Assembly (NCBI GenBank): GCA_035537875.1
Contig: DATLLJ010000002.1
Span: forward strand, 133,976 to 197,975
DNA: 64,000 nt
Reading direction: 5' to 3'
Source of the DNA: DATLLJ01 sp035537875
Lineage (GTDB): Bacteria > Acidobacteriota > Vicinamibacteria > Vicinamibacterales > CAVVIG01
Within the stretch, counting starts at the first letter, position 1; each line of letters begins with the position of its first letter. Position numbers and translations under genes: made by a program. Below, piece by piece: positions 45,409 through 54,882 of the stretch. Below the pieces are notes generated by a model. The model worked only from the letters and a program-made list of their open reading frames with translations, was not told where the DNA came from and did not search any database.

Positions 45409-48400
45409 TCAGAGCTTCTGAATCCGCCGGGCGACCTCCCACGCGCTGAAACGTCGTCTCAGATCCCCATCCGGGAGCGCGGCGATGATCTGACGATATG
45501 TGTCGCCCGCTTCGACGGCCAGGCTGTCGTTGCCCTCAATCTGGAGGATCAGATCGAGAGCTTGCAGCAATAGAGCCGGATCCTCCGTGCTCCGTGCCAC
45601 AGCAACGGCCTGGTTCGCGTCGACGACGGCTTCCTGCATGCGCCCGAGACGGCGCAGGGCATGTGCCCGAGTCATCAGCCCGAGGGCTTCGTATTTTCGG
45701 CGTCCGCGCATGCGGCTCTGCCCGATCCCTTCGGTGGCCTCAACGCGTGCGCTCTCCCACTCTCCTCGTGCGAACGCGATCTCGGCGCGCACCTGGCAGA
45801 TCCGAAGGTCCCAGAGCCAGCCGTGCCAACCGGGCGTCCGTTTCGTCGCGGCCACCGTCTCCTCGAGGAGCTTCTCGACGCTGCCCGGCTCACCGCGCCG
45901 CGCGGCGATCAGCAGCAGGTCGATGCCGGGGCTGACGATGCTCGGTGGAAAGTTCACCCTCTGGGCAAGCTCTCGCGCCTCCCGCTGAAGAGCCTCCGCG
46001 CCTTCCAGATCGCCAAGGCCCAGACGGAAGCCCGCGGACATCGAGGTCGCGCGCGCGAGCAGCGGGAGCGCACCATATTTCCGACCGAACTCCTGCGCTC
46101 GTGCGAACACTTTGATGGCCTCGGCGTAGCGTCCCACCGCTCCCAGGTTGATCGCGTAGTGCGACAGCGCGTTCATCGTGAATGTCGCGTCCTGCGAGGT
46201 TTCGACCATCTGCGCCGCCTGGGCGGCGACCGCGACGGCCTCGGTTCCTCGACCCGCCCAGTACAGGGCGGCCGAGCCAATGCTGTGCGACACCTGCGCC
46301 AGGGAGCCGAAGCGCGCAATCGTCACACGATCCGTCTCGATGGCGTCGAGGACGCCGCCGCCAGCCTGTCGACAGCGCGCCAACCAACCCATCGAGTTCG
46401 CAGCCAAATCTTCGCGGCCGAGACGTTCCGCAAGGCCAAGGACCTCGGTTGACGCTCGCTCGAGCGATGGAATGTCGAAAAGCCAGAAGCAAGCCTGACT
46501 GAGTTCGGAGAGGATCTCGCAACGCTCCTCGAGTGCGTCGGCCTCCAGGTGCGCGAGCGCCTCGTCCAACGCCGCTCGTTGCTGCGCCCACTGCCCGAGG
46601 TTGCCGAACGCCCGCCCGCGACGCCGCTGAAGGGAGACTCGCTGCCGCTCGGTCGTCGGTCCGGCCGGCTGCGCGTCGATGGCCAGCAGTGCCAGATCGT
46701 AGAACCGCGCGGCCTCCTCATGCGCGAGCGCGTCGGCCATTCGATCGCCGGCCCGAGTCGCGTAGTCCGCGGCTTTGTCGTCCACACCGGAGCGACCGGC
46801 CTGAAAGAAATGGTGGGCCAGATCCGCGAGTGGAGGGACCGCCTGTCCGGCAGTCAGGCGCTCGAGGACCTCGCCGGCGCGCCGATGAAGCCGCAGCCGA
46901 CGCGACGCCGCCAGGCCACCGTACAACGTGTCTCGGATGAGCGCGTGATGGAAGCTGTAGCGGCCGGGTCTGCCAGGCGCCTCGTCGACGAGCTGCGCGC
47001 GCCGCGCCTCGTCCACGGCATCGAGGAGCTCGTCTTCGGAAAGGTCGCCAAGCGCTTCGAGTGCGTCGAGGTCGAATTCTCGACCGAGCACGGACGCCAG
47101 AGTAATCGTTCGCTGGCAGCGGTCACTCAGGCGTGAGACGCGTCTGCTGATGACTTCACGAACCCCTTCCGGCAGCCCAAGCGACGGCCTTGACAGCGGG
47201 CCTGGACTGACATCCTGAAACCCGGTCAGCGCGCCGGTCTCGTCAAGATGACGCAGTATCTCGCCGACGAAAAATGGGTTTCCGCCCGTGCTGTCCGTCA
47301 TCCGGCCGGCAAGCATCGATGAGACATCCAGGCTGGCGAGCGTTTCGACCAGCGTGCCCACATGCGAACGCTCGAGGCCAGTCAGCGAGAGACGGGTCAC
47401 GTCCCGTTCACGACGGAGGTCCGCGAGAAGCTCGGTGAGCGGGTGCGCCGCCCCGAGCTCGCTATCGCGATAGGTGCTGACGATACACAGAGCCGCCGGG
47501 TCCGACCCGCGTACGATGTGGCGAAGCAGGGAGAGCGTTGGCTTGTCGGCCCAGTGAAGATCGTCGATGAGCAGCAGTACCGGAAACACCCTCGATGCCG
47601 CCGCGAGGAGCCCGTTCACCGTCTCGAAGAGGCGATATCGCTGACCCTGAGCGTTCATCGGGGTGGGAGGTGGAAGATCCGGGACCCGCACCAGAAAGTC
47701 CGCAACGAAGGGGCCGAGCTCCCCGCCCCCGCCGGCCCCCGCCAACGCCGCATGGAGATCGTCCTCGGGGCACGCCCGAGCGTACCAGCCCAGCGCTTCG
47801 ACGAATGGCTGATACGGAACGAGTGCCTCTTCCTCGCAGCGTCCCATGAGCACGGTGGCGTGCTCATCCGCACAACTGCGCGCAAACTCGAGGGAGAGCC
47901 GCGTCTTGCCGATACCAGGCTCGCCGGCTACGAGCAACAGCTGGCGGCGCCCCTGTTTCGCACGCGCCCATCCCTCACCAAGCAGACTTCGCTCCCGCTC
48001 GCGCCCGACGAATACGAACTCGCCGGTCGCCCGCTCGAGAAGGGGCGGTCTGGCAAGCGGAGTACCCGCGGGCGTCGCGCCAAGCATTGTCGCCTTCGAT
48101 CGCGAACGCGAGGCAGCGGACATTGCCGCAATTTCCTGCAACGCCAGCCGAACGTCTTCGGCCCGTTGATACCGCCGCTCAGCATCCTTGGCGAGGCACG
48201 TGTCGATCACCGTGCGCAGCGGTGCGGACACGCGCCTGTTGAGCAACGGCCCGTACGGATCGCGAAGGATGGACGCGAACAGCTCTGCCAGGACGGGGCT
48301 GGCAAATGGGCGCGCACCGGTCAGCATCTCGAACAGAAGGATCCCGAGCGCCCAGATGTCCGACCGTTCGTCCGCCAGCTCGCCACGCACCTGCTCGGGG

Positions 48401-48978
48401 GCCATGGCGTACGGCGTACCAACTGCGGCTCCAGACGTCGTCATCGTGGCCCTGGTGGCGGCGTCGGCTTCGAGCGGATCGAGGCGCCGAGCGAGGCCGA
48501 AGTCCACGAGCTTCAGCCTCCCCGCGGACGACAGGATGGCATTGCCGGCCTTGAGATCGCGATGGACGATCTTGCGGCCATGGGCGTGCGCCAGAGCATC
48601 GGCGATGTCGATGCCGTACTGCACGGCGTCGTCGACGGCCAAGGGTCCCAGGGCCAGGTGCGCGGACAGGGGGAGTCCGTCCACGTATTCCATCGCGATG
48701 AAAGTCCTGCCCGCCTCCTCGCCGACTTCGTAGACGGTGCAGATGTTCGGATGATTGAGCGCCGAGGCGCTTCGCGCCTCCCGCAACAGGCGCTCTTTCG
48801 CATGCATGTCACTGACATCGGCATGGAGCACTTTGATTGCGAGCAGACGCTCGAGCGTGGTGTCGTGTGCGCGGAAGACGGCCCCCATGCCGCCGGCTCC
48901 GAGCAACTCGTCGATCTGGTACCGCCCCAGGCGGCTGCCAGGAGTCAGCGACACGCTCGGATTCGGGAGCTCAAGCAT
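45409..48978 (-). CDS. Ser/Thr protein kinase with AAA-ATPase and TPR regions (PknK/LAL-like)
   Basis: The protein has 1189 residues from ATG 48978. Kinase domain, residues 20-280: GAGGMG loop, Lys49, HRDLKAGN 139-146, DFG 159-161. An ATPase follows with FVGRERERSLL, Walker A GEPGIGKT near 350 and VLLLIDDLHWAD as Walker B. The C-terminal half is TPR-like helices to the end (AINLGAVGRYAEAIKVFARAQEFG). No TM helix or DNA-binding domain is seen. This is the architecture of large bacterial kinases that sense ligand through the ATPase/TPR part and phosphorylate a cytoplasmic target. Targets unknown. Confidence 0.93.
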   Translation of the reverse strand: MLELPNPSVSLTPGSRLGRYQIDELLGAGGMGAVFRAHDTTLERLLAIKVLHADVSDMHAKERLLREARSASALNHPNICTVYEVGEEAGRTFIAMEYVDGLPLSAHLALGPLAVDDAVQYGIDIADALAHAHGRKIVHRDLKAGNAILSSAGRLKLVDFGLARRLDPLEADAATRATMTTSGAAVGTPYAMAPEQVRGELADERSDIWALGILLFEMLTGARPFASPVLAELFASILRDPYGPLLNRRVSAPLRTVIDTCLAKDAERRYQRAEDVRLALQEIAAMSAASRSRSKATMLGATPAGTPLARPPLLERATGEFVFVGRERERSLLGEGWARAKQGRRQLLLVAGEPGIGKTRLSLEFARSCADEHATVLMGRCEEEALVPYQPFVEALGWYARACPEDDLHAALAGAGGGGELGPFVADFLVRVPDLPPPTPMNAQGQRYRLFETVNGLLAAASRVFPVLLLIDDLHWADKPTLSLLRHIVRGSDPAALCIVSTYRDSELGAAHPLTELLADLRRERDVTRLSLTGLERSHVGTLVETLASLDVSSMLAGRMTDSTGGNPFFVGEILRHLDETGALTGFQDVSPGPLSRPSLGLPEGVREVISRRVSRLSDRCQRTITLASVLGREFDLDALEALGDLSEDELLDAVDEARRAQLVDEAPGRPGRYSFHHALIRDTLYGGLAASRRLRLHRRAGEVLERLTAGQAVPPLADLAHHFFQAGRSGVDDKAADYATRAGDRMADALAHEEAARFYDLALLAIDAQPAGPTTERQRVSLQRRRGRAFGNLGQWAQQRAALDEALAHLEADALEERCEILSELSQACFWLFDIPSLERASTEVLGLAERLGREDLAANSMGWLARCRQAGGGVLDAIETDRVTIARFGSLAQVSHSIGSAALYWAGRGTEAVAVAAQAAQMVETSQDATFTMNALSHYAINLGAVGRYAEAIKVFARAQEFGRKYGALPLLARATSMSAGFRLGLGDLEGAEALQREARELAQRVNFPPSIVSPGIDLLLIAARRGEPGSVEKLLEETVAATKRTPGWHGWLWDLRICQVRAEIAFARGEWESARVEATEGIGQSRMRGRRKYEALGLMTRAHALRRLGRMQEAVVDANQAVAVARSTEDPALLLQALDLILQIEGNDSLAVEAGDTYRQIIAALPDGDLRRRFSAWEVARRIQKL

Positions 48979-49032
48979 AGTCCGTTCACTCAACGGGCGG
49001 CCGCGCACTGCGCCGGTGCTGATAGTAGCGCT

Positions 49033-50139
49033 TTATCGAGTACCTGCACCGCCGCCGCGCGCTCGCAGGTACTCGGCGACCTGCGTACGCCCGGCGTACT
49101 CGGCCCACTCAAGGGGCGTCCCCTCGTAATGAATGTCCTTGATATCGAGCCTGGCTCCCCGCTCGACGAGCAACCGGACCACCTCGAGCTGGCCGGCCAA
49201 CGCCGCCTGGTGCAAGGGCGTTGAATGCGAGTGCGCTCCTTCCGGGTTGTACCGGTTCGGATCTTCACTGGCGTCGAGAAGCAGGAGGACGATTTCGGCG
49301 TGCCCGTACTGCGCCGCCCACGCGAGAGCTCGATGGCGGAGTTCCGCATCCGCGCCCGGGAGGGCGCGACCTGCCTCGTCGATGCGACCGGTCGCAGCCG
49401 CCGCAGCGAGGTTGACTTTTGCCCCACGACGAATCAACGCATCCACGGCTTCGAACTCACCATGTCCAAGCGCCGACCCTATGGCCCCATCAGGGTCGGC
49501 TCCGTAGTCGCACAACAGGTCGATGAGTGGAATCTGCACGCCGCACTCACGTGGAACCCGGCCTGAGCACACGAGCCCAAGCGTCGAGTTGATGCCACGC
49601 GGGTCCGACCGGGCGCCCGCGTCGAGAATCGTCCGAGCCACTTCGACGATGTTTGGCGGCAAGCTGTCGTGGCGTACAGGGTTCTCCGCAACGAATTCAA
49701 GCAGCGTGGGATCTCTGAAATAGTTCCCGCCCTCAAACTCGACGCGTTGACGGACCAAAGTGGAGTGCTTCATCAGGTGGTCGCGCAACCCGTCAACATC
49801 GCCGTCATCGCTCAGTTCAACGGCTCGACGAAAGTCCACATCTCCGATCCTCTCGTGATGAGGAAGTTCACGCTCTGACTGGTCGGCCTTCATAACATGA
49901 CTGCGGAGCCGTGCCCAGCTTAGAAAGCCGTACTCGCGAGCGATCGCCAGATGGGCATCGCTCAACGTGAAGGTCGCCGCGCGGATCACGTCGTCGGTCG
50001 TCCCTCTGAAGCGTGGATGGAATTCCCTGATCCGTTGACACGCTTGGAGCTCTCCCGATCGGCGATCGTTCATCAGGTCCTTGGCTTGGTGCTTGAGGTG
50101 TTCGAGGCTGGCGCGCGAAGGCAGGCGTTTGGTCGGCAT
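49033..50139 (-). CDS. Ankyrin-repeat protein
   Basis: The protein has 368 residues. The first ~90 residues (LEHLKHQAKDLMNDRRSG... ATFTLSDAHLAIAREYGF...SWARLRSHV) are a helical N-terminal module often seen before ankyrin repeats in soil bacteria. Ankyrin units follow, clearest as HGEFEAVDALIRRGAKVN, YGHAEIVLLLLDASEDPN, TPLHQAALAGQLEVVRLLVERGARLD and TPLEWAEYAGRTQVAEYLRA. It binds a partner protein; the adjacent kinase at 45409 is a candidate, with a 54-nt gap between them. Confidence 0.88.
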   Translation of the reverse strand: MPTKRLPSRASLEHLKHQAKDLMNDRRSGELQACQRIREFHPRFRGTTDDVIRAATFTLSDAHLAIAREYGFLSWARLRSHVMKADQSERELPHHERIGDVDFRRAVELSDDGDVDGLRDHLMKHSTLVRQRVEFEGGNYFRDPTLLEFVAENPVRHDSLPPNIVEVARTILDAGARSDPRGINSTLGLVCSGRVPRECGVQIPLIDLLCDYGADPDGAIGSALGHGEFEAVDALIRRGAKVNLAAAAATGRIDEAGRALPGADAELRHRALAWAAQYGHAEIVLLLLDASEDPNRYNPEGAHSHSTPLHQAALAGQLEVVRLLVERGARLDIKDIHYEGTPLEWAEYAGRTQVAEYLRARGGGAGTR

Positions 50140-50280
50140 GTGAACTCACCTTTCACTGGCGCCTGACATCCGCAGTCTGCAGGCAGAAAGGTTCGTTCGT
50201 CGTGGAGATCAGTTCGGGGGGCGGACTCCTGTCCAGCCAGCGTCTACCGCTCGGGCGCCGAGCCGCCGCTGAAGGTGGCT

Positions 50281-50667
50281 CTACTGCCCGAGCGACGACC
50301 CCGCGAACAACCGTTTGCCGTCGGCTGTCTTCACGACCCGCGAGTTGCAGGTGTTGCTGCCGTTCTTGGCTCGAAATCCCTCGATGACCACCTGATCTCC
50401 CGGCTTGAGCGTGTCCCTGCTCCACCCTTGTCGTGAAAGGGTGTTCGGGCTTCCGCCCTCGCACTGCCATCGTTCGACCTCGCCGCCAGCGGTCTTCACG
50501 TCCACATAGACCCAGATGTGGGGATTCGTCCACTCCACCTTCTGCACGGCCCCCTGGACCGTAACCGGCTTCTCAGCATCGAATTCCGCTGCGAACGAAT
50601 GATGGGCGAGCGCCGCCATCGGCGCTGCCAGCACGCCTGCAATCGACAGAGCCAGCATGTGTTTCAT
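50281..50667 (-). CDS. Secreted DUF6152 protein
   Basis: The protein has 128 residues. Signal peptide, then AHHSFAAEFDAEKPVTVQGAVQKVEWTNPHIWVYVDV, the DUF6152 hallmark. Widespread in acidobacterial and proteobacterial genomes; function unknown. It lies downstream of two other exported proteins that often occur together with it. Confidence 0.88.
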   Translation of the reverse strand: MKHMLALSIAGVLAAPMAALAHHSFAAEFDAEKPVTVQGAVQKVEWTNPHIWVYVDVKTAGGEVERWQCEGGSPNTLSRQGWSRDTLKPGDQVVIEGFRAKNGSNTCNSRVVKTADGKRLFAGSSLGQ

Positions 50668-50705
50668 CGGAGTTCTCCAATCCAGCGTGACACCAGAGGC
50701 ATCTC

Positions 50706-51212
50706 TCACTTCACGGAATCCGCTCCGGCTCTGGCGACCTGCCCGTCCTGCTCGCCGCTGCCGCCGGAGACGCCAATGCCGCCAAGAATTCTTCCGCCGA
50801 CGATAATCGGAACGCCGCCGTCGATCGGGACCGCGCCTTCGAGCCGAAGGAGGCGGAGCCCCTCTCCTCCCGCCGCCACGCCATCCTGAAAGACCTTCGT
50901 CGGACGCCTGAACAGCGCTGCCGACCGCGCTTTTTCAACGGCGACGTCGACGCTGCCGGTCTGTGTGTTGTCCATCTTCTCGAAATAGACGAGGTGCCCA
51001 CCGGTGTCGACGATGGCGATGGCCATGTTCCAGCTGTTCTTGTGTGCCTCGGCGGAGGCTGCGGCGGCTGCCTTCTTGGCCGCATCGAGCACGATCGGCA
51101 TCCCGTAGGGCGTTTGCGGCGGCGCTGGAAAAGGAGTCTGTCCGAAGCCGCGCGAGGCAGCCGGCAGTAACAGGCTCAGTGCAAGACAGAATCCAGCCAC
51201 CGAATGTCTCAC
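50706..51212 (-). CDS. Secreted GlcG/HbpS-like protein
   Basis: The protein has 168 residues with a signal peptide. AMAIVD-type strand NMAIAIVDTGGHLVYFEKMDNTQTGSVDVA and FRRPTKVFQDGV...GGVPIIVGGRILGGIGVSGGSGEQD match the HbpS/GlcG family. Members bind haem or related ligands in redox sensing; here the partner is unknown. It is between DUF6152 and a larger secreted protein. Confidence 0.85.
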   Translation of the reverse strand: MRHSVAGFCLALSLLLPAASRGFGQTPFPAPPQTPYGMPIVLDAAKKAAAAASAEAHKNSWNMAIAIVDTGGHLVYFEKMDNTQTGSVDVAVEKARSAALFRRPTKVFQDGVAAGGEGLRLLRLEGAVPIDGGVPIIVGGRILGGIGVSGGSGEQDGQVARAGADSVK

Positions 51213-51231
51213 GTAACTCTCCCGGTCGGAC

Positions 51232-52032
51232 CTACGGTTGGTTGATGTGCGTGGGCGAAAGGAGTCCCTCTGTGAGGTCCTTGTTGTTTTCCATGCACCA
51301 CCACTCCATCAGCTCGTCGCCCTCTTTCATACGCGACCAGACGCGAGTGTTCTTGAACGGCTTCGAGTAAGCCTTGGGGTCGTTGAACGTCACCTCGTAC
51401 TCGAGATGATCGGCGTCGATGTGGCGGAGGCGCTCGGTGACGCGCAACTGGTCGCTCGACGGATGCTCCGCCGTGTCCAGCCAGGTCTGACCGTTGAAAC
51501 CGGTGGTTTCAATAATCAGCGTGTCGCCTTCGTAACGACCAACCGACCGTCCCAGCCACAGCGGATCGGCGCCTTCGGGCAGTCTGCGGCCATCGGTGGG
51601 AATGACATGGAACACGTTATTCGACTCGAAGAGATAGGCGAGGCGTTTGGGCGTCTGAAGGATCTCGAGTGGGTATGCGGTACCCATGGCCCGGGTATAG
51701 CCCCACGGCAGGCAGCGCGCCGCATAATCGAATCTCGGGCCCGACATTTGTTCCTTCCCCCAGGCTGTATAGGAAAGCTCGCCAGCGCCCTTCTGCTTGC
51801 ACCCTGTAGTCGCCGCCCCGCTGCCGCATCCATTGACATCCTCGGTAATGTCAGAAACCCGCGGGCGGTCCCAGACTCCGTTGAAGTCCGGTTTGCCGTC
51901 CGCAAGGCGCGGGATGCTCTTCGCCGTCGCGGTCTGTCCCGCAGCCGGCGTGGGCGCCGCGATGAACGCGGCCACGGCCGCAGCCGCCACGACGATTGAA
52001 GGGACGATTGAAAGAGGAACACGCATTCTCAT
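51232..52032 (-). CDS. Secreted hypothetical protein (acidobacterial type)
   Basis: The protein has 266 residues with a signal peptide. The body opens with PRLADGKPDFNGVWDRPRV, a stretch shared by many exported acidobacterial proteins, followed by LEILQTPKRLAYLFE, FHVIPTDGRRLP and WLGRSVGRYEGDTLIIETTGF. No catalytic signature; Trp-rich strands suggest a beta-structure. It heads the triplet with HbpS-like and DUF6152 genes, 19 nt upstream of HbpS. Confidence 0.8.
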   Translation of the reverse strand: MRMRVPLSIVPSIVVAAAAVAAFIAAPTPAAGQTATAKSIPRLADGKPDFNGVWDRPRVSDITEDVNGCGSGAATTGCKQKGAGELSYTAWGKEQMSGPRFDYAARCLPWGYTRAMGTAYPLEILQTPKRLAYLFESNNVFHVIPTDGRRLPEGADPLWLGRSVGRYEGDTLIIETTGFNGQTWLDTAEHPSSDQLRVTERLRHIDADHLEYEVTFNDPKAYSKPFKNTRVWSRMKEGDELMEWWCMENNKDLTEGLLSPTHINQP

Positions 52033-52198
52033 CGTCGGACCTCCAGTGGGTTCCCCACATACTGCACCTCTGGTTGGGGTAACGCAACGGTTTCGATGGT
52101 GGGGGCCGAGACCACTCTGGCGGGCTGCCTCGGCGGGGGGCCCGGCCGATGTGGTGGTCGGTCAGCCCTGCTATGCATAGGGCAATGTGGCCTCCACA

Positions 52199-53323
52199 TC
52201 ACTGCTGTGCCTCCAGCACCATCCGTCGGACTTCCGAAACGATGGCCTGGACCTGCAGGACGCTCCGTTCGCGATTCGCCAGCAGCGCGGCGGCATATCG
52301 CCGTGCAGGTGCAAGCTCGAGGTAGGCTGTCGCACCTTCCATCGATCCATTGAAGTCAAATACCTGGCCGTAGGGCGTCCTGCCTCCGTTTGACACGCCA
52401 GTCGAATCGACCGACCATCCGGCCGTGAAGACAGCTCGACCTTCACCATCAGGCCGAATGCTGAACATCTCCTGGGCGGTCGTCTCGGTGACCAGCTTGC
52501 GTTCGAAGATCCCGATGACAAACGACGCCAGGTCGTTGACGGTCGAAATGATTCCGCTTGCAGGCATCTTGAAGCGGGTGTCGACGACCAGCGAAGGCCG
52601 GAGACCATAGATCAGTCCGCGGCGATATCCGGGACTGAATGTGGGCGAACCGTAGGCAGGATGATCAGACGTCGTCGCGGTCATCCCCGCGACCGCGAAA
52701 ACACGGTTCTTCATGAAATCGGCGTACGACTGGCCGGAGGCGCCCTCGATGACGCAGCCGAGCGCCGCATAGCCCCATGACGTGTACAGCGTTTTGGCGC
52801 CCGGTTGGAATCGGAGCGGTTCGCGAGTGACGTTGACGAGCGCCGCCCCGAGCCGCAGAGGCGCCCCCTCGATCGTTACGTCTTCCCGATCGGTCGTATG
52901 GCGCATCCCGCTCCGGTGCATAAGAAACTGTCGAACCGTGGGCGCACCGTCGAGGGCCCCCAGCTCGGGACAGTACTGGCGCGCCGGGTCGTCCAGCTTC
53001 ACCCGTCCGTCCTGAACCAACTGGAACACTCCCGCAGCCGTCAACGGTTTCGACACCGACGCCACGCGGTACTGTGTGTCGGCGGATGGCCGAAGGGTCT
53101 GAGTAAGCGAGGTCGTGCCGAACCCCTTGGCGTACACGACACGGCCATCCTGGACGATCGCAAGGGACACTCCGGGAATGTTGTTCGAGGTGAGCGCGGA
53201 CATGACGAGTTCGTCGATCGGACGCTCCGGCTTGAAACCGGGGCGCGACTGGGTGGCGACGGCGGCGACCGACAGCACAACTCCGGCAGCGAGAAATACC
53301 GTCCGAATCAGAGAACTGCACAT
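52199..53323 (-). CDS. Secreted serine hydrolase (beta-lactamase-like)
   Basis: The protein has 374 residues with a signal peptide (VFLAAGVVLSVAAVATQ). IPGVSLAIVQDGRVVYAKGFG, then SVSK (catalytic), YTSWGYAALGCVIEG for the YxN-like motif. Related to the other two serine hydrolases in this window but with distinct spacing. Peptidase or esterase role unknown. It ends 18 nt before the APH-like gene's stop on the same strand. Confidence 0.88.
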   Translation of the reverse strand: MCSSLIRTVFLAAGVVLSVAAVATQSRPGFKPERPIDELVMSALTSNNIPGVSLAIVQDGRVVYAKGFGTTSLTQTLRPSADTQYRVASVSKPLTAAGVFQLVQDGRVKLDDPARQYCPELGALDGAPTVRQFLMHRSGMRHTTDREDVTIEGAPLRLGAALVNVTREPLRFQPGAKTLYTSWGYAALGCVIEGASGQSYADFMKNRVFAVAGMTATTSDHPAYGSPTFSPGYRRGLIYGLRPSLVVDTRFKMPASGIISTVNDLASFVIGIFERKLVTETTAQEMFSIRPDGEGRAVFTAGWSVDSTGVSNGGRTPYGQVFDFNGSMEGATAYLELAPARRYAAALLANRERSVLQVQAIVSEVRRMVLEAQQ

Positions 53324-53341
53324 CAGGTGGATTAGCCCGCC

Positions 53342-54190
53342 TCACGCGAGCATCGGCTGGATCGCACGCGCGAGAGCCAGAAAAGGCTCTCCGGCTTCAA
53401 CCGGACACCCATCTTCAACGCACCAAATAGCGGCCAGAACCGCCTGCGAAAAGCCCCAGGCCAACGCTCGCGAGGAGTCCAGCCCGAGAACGGTCTCGAA
53501 GACCCGGAGCCTCTTATCGATTGTCTGTGCCACCGCGAACAAATCCGGCCGCTCGCACGGATTTCGAAGAGCGGCCCCGATCTCGTACTCGAGTTCGCCG
53601 ACAACCCCCTTGGGGTCGATGGCCAGCCAGCCGCGTGCGGTGTCAAAGAGCACGTTGTAATGATGCAGGTCGCCATGGAGAAGCCGTATGCGAGTCTGCG
53701 ACGCGTCGAGTTCAAGGTACCTCTGCTGCGCGTGTTCGACAAGGGCCTTGGGAATCTGCTCGTCACCACTTACTAGATAGCGCCGAAATCCTCCTGCCAG
53801 GTGCTGGACGGTCGGAATATTCCTTGGTGCTTGGTGCGGGACCATCTGCCGAATGAGTTGGGCCAGGATTTCTGTGGCCTGCTCATCGCGACCTTGTAAC
53901 GCCAGATCGGCAAGGGAATGGCCTGGACGCAGCCTCTCCATGACAACGGCCCCATCGACGAAGCTGTGCATTCGAACGACACCTGTCCCGTTGAATGCCT
54001 CCAAGACCGGCCCGCACTGCCACTCATCACCCAGCCGTTTGATCACCTTCACAACGACAGCCTGATCCTCGCGTGTACCGAACACCAGGATGGAGTCCGG
54101 AGTCTCACGAGTGTGCTCGGCGACAACGCCCCACTCTCGAATTAGTTCGGCAACGCGGTCTGGCAGGTGTGGAAGGATCACGGATTTCAT
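53342..54190 (-). CDS. Aminoglycoside/hydroxyurea phosphotransferase-like kinase (APH(6) type)
   Basis: The protein has 282 residues. LLHGDLHHYNVLFD holds the catalytic Asp and Asn, WLAIDPKGVVGELEYEIGAALRNP the Mg-binding Asp and the APH(6) extension, and VVVKVIKRLGDEW the N-lobe Lys. The family inactivates streptomycin or hydroxyurea by phosphorylation; in a chromosomal soil-bacterium setting the real substrate may be a cellular sugar or amine. Confidence 0.85.
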   Translation of the reverse strand: MKSVILPHLPDRVAELIREWGVVAEHTRETPDSILVFGTREDQAVVVKVIKRLGDEWQCGPVLEAFNGTGVVRMHSFVDGAVVMERLRPGHSLADLALQGRDEQATEILAQLIRQMVPHQAPRNIPTVQHLAGGFRRYLVSGDEQIPKALVEHAQQRYLELDASQTRIRLLHGDLHHYNVLFDTARGWLAIDPKGVVGELEYEIGAALRNPCERPDLFAVAQTIDKRLRVFETVLGLDSSRALAWGFSQAVLAAIWCVEDGCPVEAGEPFLALARAIQPMLA

Positions 54191-54193
54191 CGA

Positions 54194-54882
54194 CTAAGAG
54201 ATTGTTTGGCGTGGGAGCCCTCCGCCCGCAGGTCGCATCCGCCACAGGAAATACGCCGCCGTCACCCACAAGAGGCCGGTGAACAGCCACGTCATCAACG
54301 AAGCGTCGAACACCGTGAACGGGTTGCCAGAAGCCAGAAAGACTGGCCGTAGTTCCCGTGACCGCGCACGAAAAACAGCGGAAGGTGCCACACTCCCCAA
54401 AGGACGCCAAGCAGGACGCTCGCCCGGGCAAACCCGACACGCTCGGCCAGGCGCGGAAGGGCGTATCCGCGCCACCCGATCTCTTCGCCGGCCTGAACGG
54501 GTGCCGAGATGAGGATCGCGAACGGTATGAGCACCCACGGCGTCGTGCCAAAAGCCGGCCATGCGCCCGCAATCAGCCGATGCGTCGCCGCCGCTGCCGG
54601 CTTGAGAACGGCGATGTAGCCGACCGCGAATGAGTACCACTGCCATCGCGCCCGCAGATCGAACACGCGCTCGAGCAGTGACCGGAGGCCCGATCGTCCG
54701 CTCTCGCGCGCGATCAGGACAAGCGCAACGAGCGATGGCGCGATTGTTCCTGCCAACAACAGCGCCGCTTCCGGCCATGACTGGATCGGCCAGGTTGTCG
54801 CCCAATAGAACGTGGTCCACGTCGCCACATAGGTGAGGAGGAAGAAGCGCCGCACGCCTTTGCCTGAAGAGAGTCCTCTCAC
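54194..54882 (-). pseudogene. CPBP-family (Abi) membrane protease with deletion and frameshift
   Basis: The first frame from GTG 54882 reads a normal CPBP N-terminus with helices, the EEIGWRGY motif and LGVLWGVWHLPLFF. It then runs to NYGQSFWLLAT and stops near 54295. The remainder continues in another frame as NPFTVFDASLMTWLFTGLLWVTAAYFLW to about 54194. The region with the third Abi motif (H...N) is missing, so about 50-60 codons appear deleted at the frame junction. The GTG start overlaps the upstream VOC stop. Confidence 0.7.

Noticed and set aside
47362..49224. Plus-strand frame of 620 codons
   Set aside because: Antisense shadow of the kinase gene, whose motifs HRDLKAGN, DFG and GEPGIGKT are unmistakable.
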